A stretch of 64,000 nucleotides of DNA. Source: Hydrocarboniphaga effusa AP103. Its GTDB lineage: Bacteria; Pseudomonadota; Gammaproteobacteria; Nevskiales; Nevskiaceae. Shown in pieces: positions 41,137 through 49,551 of this stretch. The stretch lies in contig NZ_AKGD01000002.1 in NCBI RefSeq assembly GCF_000271305.1, positions 372,001 to 436,000 on the forward strand, given 5' to 3'. The notes below the pieces were generated by a model that ran no database searches, was not told the DNA's origin, and saw only the letters and a program-made list of their open reading frames with translations. Position 1 is the stretch's first letter. Each line of letters starts with the position of its first letter. A program made the translations under genes and the position numbers.

Positions 41137-42406
41137 ATCGGTTCGCATAGGAGCGCACGGTGACGCTGTCCTCGTAGGTGTCGTCGTCGACGGTGATCGA
41201 CGCGCTGACCTCGACGTTGGCGTCGGTATTGGTCGTGGTGACTTCACCCGCGGTGTCGTTGCCGCCGCCGACCGTAAGCACCTCGGCATCGGCGCTCGTG
41301 AAGCTCACGTGGCGCGTCACCGGCATCACCAGGCCGTTGTCGAAGGTGCCGGTGGCGATGAGCTGTCCGGTATCCGGATACGTGATGCGCAGGTCGTCGG
41401 GTGTGAGCTGCAAATCGATCAGCGTACTGTCCTGCACCTGCCAGCTCTTGGTGGTGATCTTGAGGTCGAGCGGATCCAGCGAGAGTTCGAGCCTGCCACT
41501 GCCGACGCGATCGTCCGCCGTCACGTAGTAGGCGTCTTCGCCGAGCGTGGCGGCGATGTAGTCGTCGTCGATCTCGTCGACCGTCATCTGCGTCGTCACG
41601 TTCTGGCGCGGAGCGGAGGTGTCGGCAAAGCTCGCGTAGACCGTGAACGATTCGGAGAATCCCTCGGGCAAGGCGACGACATCGGCTCCACGCTCGTAAT
41701 CGATCTGCAGCGCCTGCACGGGCGACACGCGAAAGCTCGTGCTGACCTCGCGATCGCATTCGGGCAAGCGGGCGACCAGGCGCAGGTTCTGGCCGCCGGT
41801 TTCCGAGTTCGCATGGACGAGGCCGGTTGCGCTGTCGACGTAAGCCTGCGAGGTTGCCGGATCGAAACGCCACGCGGCCGAGGTGGTGATGTCCTGCTCG
41901 GGGCTGCCTTCGCTCAGAACGGCCTTGAGCACGAAGGCCTGGTCGAGCTGGGCGCCGATGTCGGTCAGGTCGGAATCGATGCGCAGGCCGCTCATCTCGC
42001 TGACGTCCACCGTGATCGCGGCGTGGAAGTCGAGATAGCTTGCCGAGATCGTCGCGACGCCGGGCCGCAGGCCGACGATGGTGCCGACCGTGTAGACGGT
42101 TCCATCGGGGCTCGCGGTGACGCCATCGCTGACCAGCACCACCGACGGATTGTCCGACGACCACTGCGCGCGATCGTTGTAGGTGCCGATGCTTTCGCCG
42201 TTGTCGCCGTCGAACACGACGTATGCATTCATCTGCGCACTCGTGCACTCGGCCATCTGCGTGGCTTCCTCTTCGGTGCTCACGCCGAGATACATGCGCG
42301 TGGGCTTCTGGCCTTCACCGACGATGTCTTTCGAGCAGCCGAACAGCAGCGCAGCCGCCACCGACAGCGCCAGTGCGACCGGCGCGAATCGAAGATTGAT
42401 TTTCAT
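41126..42406 (-). CDS. Secreted lipoprotein with Ig-like (BID_2-type) repeats
   Basis: A 426-residue lipoprotein. The signal peptide MKINLRFAPVALALSVAAAL continues to the lipobox LLFGC. The mature chain is beta-rich and acidic. At least three Ig-like segments can be seen, the first with AQWSSDNPSVVLVSDGVTAS and VGTIVGLRPGVATISASY, as in bacterial Ig-like group 2 domains. Later copies contain AWRFDPATSQAYVDSATGLV and HVSFTSADAEVLTVGGG. Such domains usually occur in surface proteins. Middle gene of a three-lipoprotein minus-strand unit. No catalytic motif; function unknown. Confidence 0.75.
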   Translation of the reverse strand: MKINLRFAPVALALSVAAALLFGCSKDIVGEGQKPTRMYLGVSTEEEATQMAECTSAQMNAYVVFDGDNGESIGTYNDRAQWSSDNPSVVLVSDGVTASPDGTVYTVGTIVGLRPGVATISASYLDFHAAITVDVSEMSGLRIDSDLTDIGAQLDQAFVLKAVLSEGSPEQDITTSAAWRFDPATSQAYVDSATGLVHANSETGGQNLRLVARLPECDREVSTSFRVSPVQALQIDYERGADVVALPEGFSESFTVYASFADTSAPRQNVTTQMTVDEIDDDYIAATLGEDAYYVTADDRVGSGRLELSLDPLDLKITTKSWQVQDSTLIDLQLTPDDLRITYPDTGQLIATGTFDNGLVMPVTRHVSFTSADAEVLTVGGGNDTAGEVTTTNTDANVEVSASITVDDDTYEDSVTVRSYANRYAN

Positions 42407-42452
42407 TGGAGCCTATCGGCTGCGTGCGTTCGGTATGTGGTCCTCGCGCCGA

Positions 42453-43634
42453 TCAATCCGGGAAGAACAGCACGCGGTGGTTGCTGCGATCGGTCACGTA
42501 CAGCACGCCGTTGTAGTACGCGGCGCCGGTCGGCGAGCTCAGCGTGCGCGCGCTCGGCGTATCGTCGGTGGCGCCATCCTGATCGTCGTCGTTCGCGGTG
42601 CGCGCGCTCCACGAGTCCTGTCCGTACATCGACAAGGCGCTCGGACCGTTGGCGATCGGGAACGAATCGAATTCGATGATGCGGTTGTTGCCCGCATCGG
42701 CGATGTAGATGCGCGTGCCGTCCGAGGTGATGCCGTAAGGCGTGCGCAGCGAGCTCTGGCCGACGCCGGCGCTCGTGCGCGAGAAGTCGGTCTGGCCGAT
42801 CACGTAGGTCGCATCGGCGCCGCTGCTGCGCGGAATCGAAGACCAGTACATCACGCGGTTGTTGCCGCTGTCCGCGACGAGCAATTGAATGCCGTCGGTC
42901 CACAGGCTGGCCGGATTGGTCAGGCCGTCTTCTTCGTCGCCGGCGGTGCTGCTGGTGAAATCGATCTGGCCGAGCACGACGCTCGCCGCGACGCCGGCCG
43001 TATCCGGAACCGAGTTCCAGATCAGCACGCGGTTGTTGTACTGATCGACGACGAACAGCCGGTTGTTGGCGATGCTGGCCGACACCGGAAAGCTCAGCTG
43101 GCTCGCCGTGGTGCCCGGATCGTCGCTCGTGAAATCGCTCTGGCCGACGACCACGTCGGGCGCGACGTTCGACGTCGGCAGGCTGTTCCAGATCAGCACG
43201 CGATTGTTGCCCGCATCGGCGACGACCAGGCGCGTGTCGGTGATCGAAACGCTTGCCGGCAGCGCGAGCTTGCTCGCGGTGGTGCCGGAAGAATTACTCG
43301 TGAAATCGCTCTGGCCGATGACGAAATCGGGCGCCTTCGACAGCGTGCTCGGGATGCTGTTCCAGCCGAGGATGCGATGGTTGCCGTAGTCGGCGACGTA
43401 GAACAGCGTGCCGTTGGTTGCGATGCCGCCGAGCGGCTGCGCGACGCCGAGTGCATTGACCGAGCTGCCGGCATTCGATGCGGAGCTCGTGAAGCTGGCC
43501 TGGCCGACCACCGAGAAAGCTTCGGGCATGTCGCTGTCGTCATCGGAGCTGCTGCTGCCGCAAGCGGACAAGGCCAGTGCCAGGCATGAGGAAACGGCGG
43601 CGGTGCGACACAGTCGCAAAAAAGCGGATGGCAT
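42453..43634 (-). CDS. NHL-repeat secreted lipoprotein (six-bladed propeller)
   Basis: A 393-residue lipoprotein with the lipobox LALSACGS, followed by a Ser/Asp linker. The rest is six tandem repeats of about 55-60 residues. Each starts near V-x-GQ-x-DF (VVGQASFTSS, VIGQSDFTSN, VVGQSDFTSD, VLGQIDFTSS, VIGQTDFSRT, MYGQDSWSAR). Most contain an NHL strand such as RLVVADAGNNRVLIWNSLP. This predicts a six-bladed beta-propeller. I start at ATG 43634 because it gives a clean signal peptide; a TTG at 43691 would add 19 residues. First gene of the lipoprotein unit. Ligand unknown. Confidence 0.8.
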   Translation of the reverse strand: MPSAFLRLCRTAAVSSCLALALSACGSSSSDDDSDMPEAFSVVGQASFTSSASNAGSSVNALGVAQPLGGIATNGTLFYVADYGNHRILGWNSIPSTLSKAPDFVIGQSDFTSNSSGTTASKLALPASVSITDTRLVVADAGNNRVLIWNSLPTSNVAPDVVVGQSDFTSDDPGTTASQLSFPVSASIANNRLFVVDQYNNRVLIWNSVPDTAGVAASVVLGQIDFTSSTAGDEEDGLTNPASLWTDGIQLLVADSGNNRVMYWSSIPRSSGADATYVIGQTDFSRTSAGVGQSSLRTPYGITSDGTRIYIADAGNNRIIEFDSFPIANGPSALSMYGQDSWSARTANDDDQDGATDDTPSARTLSSPTGAAYYNGVLYVTDRSNHRVLFFPD

Positions 43635-43899
43635 CGAGGGAGCTCTCTTTTGTTTTGGGAACGTCGCCGGAGAAACCGGTGATGAGGCCAAGACTAGAAG
43701 AGCGTCGATTCAACAAGGGTTACGCGTATGCAACCTGCGGTAACGTTGTTAAAGCGCCGAGTGACGGGCCGTATCAATGTGACGTCGTCGTCGAAGAGGC
43801 GTGCACGCCGCAAGGCTTGCGGGCCGTAACGACTTTGATACGAAGCCCCGCATGGCAGCCTGCTTGCGCTGCGCGGGCTCGAGGCTGGTGACGTGCGAA
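43635..43899. other. Spacer between the histidine kinase and lipoprotein genes
   Basis: No gene is seen. It holds GTTAC at 43719, GTAAC at 43740 and GTAAC at 43826. The first two are in inverted orientation around TATGCAACCTGC. Related GTTAC motifs occur upstream of the response regulator at 45902 and 45932. No convincing -35/-10 pair was found for the lipoprotein genes. Confidence 0.4.
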
Positions 43900-45120
43900 T
43901 CAGCTGATGCGAGGCACGACGAGGTCGACTTCCAGGCCACCGTTCGGATGATTGCGCAAATGCAGCTCGCCCCCCATCGATTCGACGAGGTCCTTGGTGA
44001 TCGCGAGCCCCAGGCCGGTGCCGCCACTGTCGCGATTGCGGCTGCTCTCGACACGGAAGAACGGCTCGGTGACGCGCTTGAGCAGCGCATCCGGAATGCC
44101 CGGGCCGTGATCGCGTACGCGCAGCGTGAGCGCGTCGGTGCCGTCGATTACTGTGAGTTCGGCGCTGCCTGCATAGCGCACCGCGTTCTCGAGCACGTTG
44201 GCAAGCGCGCGTTCGAGTTGTCCGGGGCGGCAGCGCAGTGCGCGTGCGCGCCCTTCGATCGAGACGTCGGCGCCAGTGTCCTGCAGGCGCTCGACGACGA
44301 GCGCCGCGAGCGCGTTGACGTCGACGTCCTGCGACGGCTCGCCACTGTGCGTTCCGCGCATGAAGGTCAGCGCTTCTTCGACGCGCTTCTGCAGCGTGCC
44401 GACATCTTCGGCGATCGGGCCTTGCAGATCGTCGGGCAGCAGGGCCACGCGCAATTGCAGGCGCGTGATCGGCGTCTTGAGATCGTGCGACATCGCGAGC
44501 AGCGCGTCGGCGCGGCCGTGCAGAAAGCGCAGCAGGCGATCTTGCATGCGGTTGAACGCTGCAGCGGCGCGGCGGATTTCGGGCGAGCCGCTTTCGGCGA
44601 GCGGCTCGCTCTCGACATTGCGGCCGAGTTGCTCGGCTGCGCTCGACAATCGCGCGAGCGGACGCATGAGCCACCAGGCGGCCGCCCAGACGATCAGCGC
44701 GGTCACGAAGAAGATGGCGATGATGTACTGCCACGGCGGTATCCAGCGCTGCGGCCCGAAGGTGAGGCGGCCGTCTCCCGTGCGTTCGGCGCGCGCGCGT
44801 CTCCAGCCCGCGCCCTCGCTCTCGCCGCCGTTGTTGAGATCGGGGCGCAGCATCTCCGGACGCGGACCCAGAAACTCGTCCTCGAACGGTCGCGAATAGT
44901 CGAAACCCGGCTCGGGCATGAAGCGCGGCGGCGGACGCTGCGGCCCGAAATCGAGCCCCGAACGCAGTACCGAAACGGGCAGGGCATCGCGCAGGATCAT
45001 CATCGTGATCATCTGGCCGACGACGATCACCGGCGAGATCAGCAACGCGACGCGCAAGGACAGCGGTACGCGCTGGTACAGCTTGCGCGGTAGCTGCAGC
45101 AGCGAGTGCAGAAGCTTCAT
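43900..45120 (-). CDS. EnvZ-type sensor histidine kinase
   Basis: A 406-residue inner-membrane kinase. Two membrane helices (VALLISPVIVVGQMITMMIL, 20 residues, and YIIAIFFVTALIVWAAAWWL, 20 residues) flank a Pro/Arg/Glu-rich periplasmic loop of about 85 residues with no recognisable sensor fold. HAMP is followed by the phosphoacceptor helix AMSHDLKTPITRLQLR with His212. N box NVLENAVRYA, G1 DHGPGIPD, F box EPFFRVE and G2 GGTGLGLAI are all present. The start overlaps the response-regulator stop, so kinase and regulator are co-translated. Signal unknown. Confidence 0.92.
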   Translation of the reverse strand: MKLLHSLLQLPRKLYQRVPLSLRVALLISPVIVVGQMITMMILRDALPVSVLRSGLDFGPQRPPPRFMPEPGFDYSRPFEDEFLGPRPEMLRPDLNNGGESEGAGWRRARAERTGDGRLTFGPQRWIPPWQYIIAIFFVTALIVWAAAWWLMRPLARLSSAAEQLGRNVESEPLAESGSPEIRRAAAAFNRMQDRLLRFLHGRADALLAMSHDLKTPITRLQLRVALLPDDLQGPIAEDVGTLQKRVEEALTFMRGTHSGEPSQDVDVNALAALVVERLQDTGADVSIEGRARALRCRPGQLERALANVLENAVRYAGSAELTVIDGTDALTLRVRDHGPGIPDALLKRVTEPFFRVESSRNRDSGGTGLGLAITKDLVESMGGELHLRNHPNGGLEVDLVVPRIS

Positions 45121-45860
45121 GCGCCGATGCTGACCTCGGCCGTGAGCACGTAGCCGCGGTTGCGCACGGTCTTGATCAGGCGCGGTTCGCGACCGTCGTC
45201 GGCCAGGCGGGCGCGCAGGCGCGAGATGGCGATGTCGATGCGGCGCTCGAACGGATCGGCCGGACGGCCGACCGTGGCTTCCATGATGCGATCGCGGCTG
45301 AGCACCTGGTTGGCGTTCTGCAGCAGCAGTTCGAGCAGGCGGAACTCGAGGCTCGACAGCGGCACGATCGCGCCTTGCGGGTTGTGCAACTCACGCCGCA
45401 CCGCGTCGAAGCTCCAGCCGTCGAATCGCCAGCCGCGTGGACGCGAGCCGGAGGCGCCGTTGGGGGCGGCCGGCGCGGCCGCGCCGCTGCTGGCCCGGCG
45501 CAGCACCGTACGGATACGGGCGACGAGCTCGCGCGGGTCGAACGGCTTGGGCACGTAATCGTCGGCCCCGACTTCGAGCCCGACGACGCGGTCGATCGAT
45601 TCGCCGCGCGCGGTCAGCATGATCACCGGCGTGGTGCAGCGCGAGCGCAGTTCGCGGCAGATGGTCAGCCCATCGTCCCCGGGCAGCATGAGATCGAGCA
45701 CGATGAGATCGGCTGGCGCCTGGGCGAGGGCGAGGTTGAGCTCGCGGCCATCGGCGACGAGGCGGGTGGAAAAGCCGTACTGATCGAGCACCTGGCCCAG
45801 CAGTTCGCGGATCTGGCGATCGTCGTCGACGACGATGATGGAAGGGCGCACGGTGGTCAT
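45117..45860 (-). CDS. OmpR-family response regulator
   Basis: A 247-residue two-component regulator. The receiver domain has the acidic pair DDD at residues 12-14, phosphoacceptor Asp56 (VLDLMLPGDDG) and conserved Lys105 (YVPKPF). An Ala/Gly-rich linker joins it to a winged-helix DNA-binding domain (LSSLEFRLLELLLQNANQVL, 20 residues, then RRIDIAISRLRARL and TVRNRGYVL). It partners the EnvZ-type kinase encoded immediately downstream. Possible target motifs lie just upstream of its own gene. Confidence 0.94.
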   Translation of the reverse strand: MTTVRPSIIVVDDDRQIRELLGQVLDQYGFSTRLVADGRELNLALAQAPADLIVLDLMLPGDDGLTICRELRSRCTTPVIMLTARGESIDRVVGLEVGADDYVPKPFDPRELVARIRTVLRRASSGAAAPAAPNGASGSRPRGWRFDGWSFDAVRRELHNPQGAIVPLSSLEFRLLELLLQNANQVLSRDRIMEATVGRPADPFERRIDIAISRLRARLADDGREPRLIKTVRNRGYVLTAEVSIGA

Positions 45861-45901
45861 GAACTAAGCATAGGCCGAGGACTGAGTCCCCGTTCGACCA
45901 C

Positions 45902-45941
45902 GTTACCTTCGGTCGGTTGCCGAAAACTTTGGTTACATTCG
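45902..45941. promoter_or_regulatory. Direct repeats upstream of the response-regulator gene
   Basis: GTTACCTTCG at 45902 and GTTACATTCG at 45932 match in nine of ten positions, with starts 30 bp apart, about three helical turns. OmpR-type regulators typically bind direct repeats in phase with the helix, so these may be autoregulatory sites. A TATGCT box lies between the repeats and the start on the minus strand (near 45868-45873). Confidence 0.4.
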
Positions 45942-45976
45942 CCCGATCCGGTACGCGTTGCGTGGTCGCGATGCCC

Positions 45977-46819
45977 TCATCCGACTGACCCGGCCGTCAT
46001 CTGGTACTGCTGGCGCGCGCGCTCGAGCAGTCGCCGGTTGTCGTGCTGCCAGGGATGGAAGCCGGGCTTAAACCAGGCCAGCCAGCCCGGCAGAATCCGC
46101 AGGAACGGCCCCGGATTGACGAACATGAAACGCAGCAGGCGCAGCCATCCGCCCCAGTTGCGGCCCTGGCCGTCGGCCTTCACGAGCGTGATCAGGTATC
46201 GCCAGCTGTACCAGGTGAAGAAGAACGAGGTATCGAGCATCGCCAGGCAGCGGCGCAGCGTGGGCCGCCAGCCGCGGCCGAGCACCGCCTGGTAGACGTC
46301 GAAGGCCACGGCCTTGTGCTCGGTTTCTTCCATCGCATGCCAGCGCCAGAGCCGGCGCATCTGCGGATGAGCTTCGGCCAGTACCTCGTCGTGGCGCAGC
46401 AACTGGTCGGCGAGCAGGGCGGTGAAGTGTTCCAGGCACAGCGTGATCGCGAGCCGGTGCTCGGGCTTGGTGATGCGGCGGATGAAATCGAGCCGGGCGA
46501 GCACCAGGGCTTCGAGGCGGCCGGCCGGAACGCCCTGGGTCTCGAGCCACTCGTTGTAGCGATGGTGCTCGCGCGAGTGGATCGCCTCCTGGCTGATGAA
46601 GCCGCGCACTTCCCCGGCGAGTTCGCTCTGCGGCGGAAGCTGCTCGCGAAAGTGGCGCACGCTTTCGATGAAGAAGCGCTCGCCATCCGGGAAGAACAGC
46701 GAGAGCGCATCGAACAGCCGCGTGCGATGGCCATCACCGCCATGCCAGTGGCGAGGCACGGCGTCGAAATCGATGCGCAGGTCTCGGCGGACGATCTCGG
46801 GTGCGCTGAAGGCGTTCAT
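45977..46819 (-). CDS. Ferritin-like metal-dependent hydrolase family protein (PF10118 type)
   Basis: A 280-residue protein resembling the family annotated as predicted metal-dependent hydrolase. Carboxylate and histidine clusters that could bind a di-metal centre are seen in FISQEAIHSREHHRYNEWLE (20 residues) and WRWHAMEETEHKAVAFDVYQ (20 residues). The C-terminal part has aromatic, possibly membrane-associated stretches (SFFFTWYSWRYLITLV). The start at ATG 46819 has GGAG upstream. True activity is unproven; members occur near lipid or steroid metabolism genes in other bacteria. Confidence 0.78.
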   Translation of the reverse strand: MNAFSAPEIVRRDLRIDFDAVPRHWHGGDGHRTRLFDALSLFFPDGERFFIESVRHFREQLPPQSELAGEVRGFISQEAIHSREHHRYNEWLETQGVPAGRLEALVLARLDFIRRITKPEHRLAITLCLEHFTALLADQLLRHDEVLAEAHPQMRRLWRWHAMEETEHKAVAFDVYQAVLGRGWRPTLRRCLAMLDTSFFFTWYSWRYLITLVKADGQGRNWGGWLRLLRFMFVNPGPFLRILPGWLAWFKPGFHPWQHDNRRLLERARQQYQMTAGSVG

Positions 46820-46944
46820 TGCAGGCTCCGGCTGAAAGCTCGGCCGAGTGTGCGCCCGAGGACCTGGCGGGGGAGTTGCCGCGGCGACTTTCAGGTGGGT
46901 CGCGAGGATCAAACCCGGAGCGGTAATCGGTATGGAAGCGCCAA

Positions 46945-46977
46945 CAAAAAGGCCGGAGCTTGTGGCTCCGGCCTTTC
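46945..46977 (-). terminator. Rho-independent terminator after rho
   Basis: Read on the minus strand, AAAGGCCGGAGCC pairs with GGCTCCGGCCTTT around a short ACAA loop and ends in TTTTTG. It lies about 75 bp after the rho stop. The rest of the 230-bp gap between rho and the hydrolase-family gene shows nothing further. Confidence 0.85.
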
Positions 46978-47049
46978 ATGTGGCGCGCCGGCGTCGACTC
47001 GCGACGCTGGCATCCCCCGCTATGCGGGTCCTGCACGCGGCTCGCGCCG

Positions 47050-48882
47050 CTAGTTCCGCTTCATCGAATCGAAGAAGGCCTCGTTGGTCTTGCTCTGCTT
47101 CATGCGGTCGATGAGCAGCTCCATCGCCGCGAGCTCGTCCATCGAATGCAGCAGCTTGCGCAGGATCCAGACCTTGTTGAGATCGCGATCGTTCATCATG
47201 AGCTCTTCCTTGCGGGTGCCCGAGCGGTTGATGTTGATCGCCGGGAACACGCGCTTCTCGGCGATGCGGCGCTCGAGATGCAGCTCCATGTTGCCGGTAC
47301 CCTTGAACTCTTCGTAGATGACTTCGTCCATCTTGGAGCCGGTCTCGACCAGCGCCGTGGCGATGATCGTCAGCGAGCCGCCTTCCTCGATGTTGCGCGC
47401 CGCACCGAAGAAGCGCTTGGGCTTCTGCAGCGCATTGGCGTCGACACCGCCCGACAGCACCTTGCCCGAGCTCGGCGCGACCGTGTTGTAGGCGCGGGCC
47501 AGACGCGTCAGCGAGTCGAGCAGGATCACCACGTCGCGCTTGTGCTCGACGAGGCGCTTGGCCTTCTCGATGACCATTTCGGCCACCTGCACATGACGCG
47601 AGGCAGGCTCGTCGAACGTGGAGGCCACCACTTCGCCGCGCACCGTGCGCTGCATGTCGGTGACTTCTTCCGGACGCTCGTCGATCAGCAGGACGATCAG
47701 ATACACGTCCGGATAATTGGCGGCGAGCGACTGCGCGATGTTCTGCATCATGATCGTCTTGCCGGCCTTGGGCGGCGCGACGAGCAGGCCACGCTGGCCC
47801 TTGCCGAACGGGGCGACGATATCGATGACGCGAGCGGTGATGTCTTCGGTGGTGCCGTTGCCGCGTTCCATCTTGAACTGCTTGTCCGCGAACAGCGGGG
47901 TCAGGTTTTCGAAGCTGACCTTGCGCTTGGAGACTTCCGGCGGCTCGAAGTTGATGGTGTCGACTTTGAGCAGCGCGAAGTAGCGCTCGTTGTCCTTGGG
48001 GCTGCGAACGCGGCCGGCGATCGAATCGCCCGTGCGCAGGTTGAAGCGGCGAATCTGCGAGGGCGACAGATAGACGTCGTCCGGGCCGGCCAGATAGCTG
48101 GAGTCCGGACCGCGCAGGAAGCCGTAGCCGTCCTGCATGATCTCGAGCACGCCGTCGGCCATGATGTGGTCGCCACGCTTGGCGGCATTGCGCAGGATGG
48201 CGAACACCAGATCCTGCTTGCGCGTGCGGGCGATGTTCTCGAGCCCGAGCGACTCGGCGAGTTCGAGCAACTCGGCCGCGGTCTTCTTCTTGAGTTCGGG
48301 AATGTAGACGAGCTTGGGCGGCTCGGCCGGTTGCTGCGGCTGTTGGGGCTGCTGGTGCCGTTGCTGATTGTTCTGGTTGTTGCGATCGCCGTTTCGATCG
48401 TGACCGCGGTCGCCGCGATCACCACGCTCGTTGTTGCGATCCTGCCGATGGTTCTGATGGCGGCCGCCACCGTTACCGTGCTGATGCCCCTGACCGTTGT
48501 AGTTGCCGGGCTGCGGAGCCGAGGCTTCGGCAGGGTCTTCGCCCGAATCGTCACCCGACTGGGACAGATCGACGATCAACGGCTCGGCGGACGTGTCCTG
48601 GTCGGCGCGTTCCTGACGCTCCTGCCGTTCCTGCGGCTGACGTTCGTATCGAGGCCGCGACTCCTGTTCACGAGTCGGCTGCTCATCGCCAACCGGAGCG
48701 CTGGGCTGCGCTTCCGGCTGGATCGTCACCACCACCGGCGGCTGGGAGTCGTCGTCGCCCGAGACTCGCGGCGATTGACCCTGTTGCTCGTCCAGCACGA
48801 CATCCAGCGGCAAGCCCTCTTGGTTTTCGGGAGGGTTTGCGGGTTGGGCAGCCTTCGAGCTGCGGCGGCGGTGCTTCATCAT
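47050..48882 (-). CDS. rho: Transcription termination factor Rho, with long N-terminal extension
   Basis: A 610-residue RNA-dependent ATPase that ends transcription. The standard Rho body starts near residue 197 with [20 protein letters not shown] (20 residues). It contains the RNA-binding fold ([16 protein letters not shown]), Walker [15 protein letters not shown], Walker [16 protein letters not shown] and the Q/R-loop region. Residues 1 to about 196 are disordered-looking. First comes an acidic and Pro/Glu/Gln-rich part, then a tract rich in Asn, Gln, Arg, Asp, Gly and His ([20 protein letters not shown]). E. coli Rho (419) lacks this. It lies 10 bp after trxA in the same operon. Confidence 0.97.
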   Translation of the reverse strand: MMKHRRRSSKAAQPANPPENQEGLPLDVVLDEQQGQSPRVSGDDDSQPPVVVTIQPEAQPSAPVGDEQPTREQESRPRYERQPQERQERQERADQDTSAEPLIVDLSQSGDDSGEDPAEASAPQPGNYNGQGHQHGNGGGRHQNHRQDRNNERGDRGDRGHDRNGDRNNQNNQQRHQQPQQPQQPAEPPKLVYIPELKKKTAAELLELAESLGLENIARTRKQDLVFAILRNAAKRGDHIMADGVLEIMQDGYGFLRGPDSSYLAGPDDVYLSPSQIRRFNLRTGDSIAGRVRSPKDNERYFALLKVDTINFEPPEVSKRKVSFENLTPLFADKQFKMERGNGTTEDITARVIDIVAPFGKGQRGLLVAPPKAGKTIMMQNIAQSLAANYPDVYLIVLLIDERPEEVTDMQRTVRGEVVASTFDEPASRHVQVAEMVIEKAKRLVEHKRDVVILLDSLTRLARAYNTVAPSSGKVLSGGVDANALQKPKRFFGAARNIEEGGSLTIIATALVETGSKMDEVIYEEFKGTGNMELHLERRIAEKRVFPAININRSGTRKEELMMNDRDLNKVWILRKLLHSMDELAAMELLIDRMKQSKTNEAFFDSMKRN

Positions 48883-48892
48883 GCGATAGGTT

Positions 48893-49228
48893 TTAGGCGA
48901 CGTTTAAATGTGGAGTGACGAAGGCGGCGAGCTGGGCCTTGTGCACGGCGCCGACCTGAGTGGCTTCGGCCTTGCCGTCCTTGAACAGGATCAGCGTCGG
49001 AATGCCGCGAATGCCGAACTTGGGCGGCGTGGCCGGGTTTTCGTCGACATTGAGCTTGACTACCTTGAGCTTGCCCGCGTTTTCGGCCGCGACCTGCTCC
49101 AGGATCGGCGCGATCATGCGGCAGGGGCCGCACCACTCCGCCCAGAAATCGACCAGCACGGGAACGCTGGACTGGAGCACGTCCTTGTCGAAGGAGGCGT
49201 CGGTGACGGGGGAGATGTGTTCGCTCAT
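48893..49228 (-). CDS. trxA: Thioredoxin 1
   Basis: A 111-residue cytoplasmic disulfide reductase. The active site [15 protein letters not shown] has Cys33 and Cys36. [20 protein letters not shown] includes the cis-proline loop, and [19 protein letters not shown] is typical of the C-terminal part. The start is the ATG of [13 protein letters not shown], with GAGGT upstream; a longer frame has no family support. It is followed by rho after 10 bp and is divergent from rhlB, the same arrangement as in E. coli. Confidence 0.96.
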   Translation of the reverse strand: MSEHISPVTDASFDKDVLQSSVPVLVDFWAEWCGPCRMIAPILEQVAAENAGKLKVVKLNVDENPATPPKFGIRGIPTLILFKDGKAEATQVGAVHKAQLAAFVTPHLNVA

Positions 49229-49551
49229 GGCAATAACCTCGTGACGGAAGCTGCGTTCCGGATGCGTTGCGGGAATCAACACAGTGGGGTCGATCACGCA
49301 TCGATCAAGCGGGTCGCCGTGCAGGCGCCGCGCAGGAACAGACGACGATTGTTATGATTCGAAAAGACAGGGGAAGCAACGCGACCGGAACTGTGCAAGC
49401 CAAGGCCTTGATGGCCGGTGAACACAGCGCGGGGATGCGTTATTTGATCCCATTCCCGGCGGCCTTGCAAGTCTGAGACGAGGGCGCCCAACCGGCACGA
49501 TGCGGCGCCTCGCCGCACCGGTCGCCGACTACGAAAAAGCGCCAGCCCATA
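49229..49551. other. Divergent control region between trxA and rhlB
   Basis: This 323-bp gap must hold promoters in both directions. On the minus strand TTGCTT (49374-49379) and CATAAC (49350-49355) are 18 bp apart and could serve trxA, but both boxes are weak. On the plus strand TATGAT at 49353-49358 has no matching -35. No gene or clear terminator is seen. Confidence 0.35.

Noticed and set aside
44760-44800. Possible heptad array inside the histidine kinase gene
   Set aside because: Only a single GTCTCCCG match and a distant GTCTCC are present, with no tandem array.
49229-49297. Longer thioredoxin start (23 extra residues)
   Set aside because: The extension is not thioredoxin-like, while [13 protein letters not shown] has a ribosome site and the usual family length.
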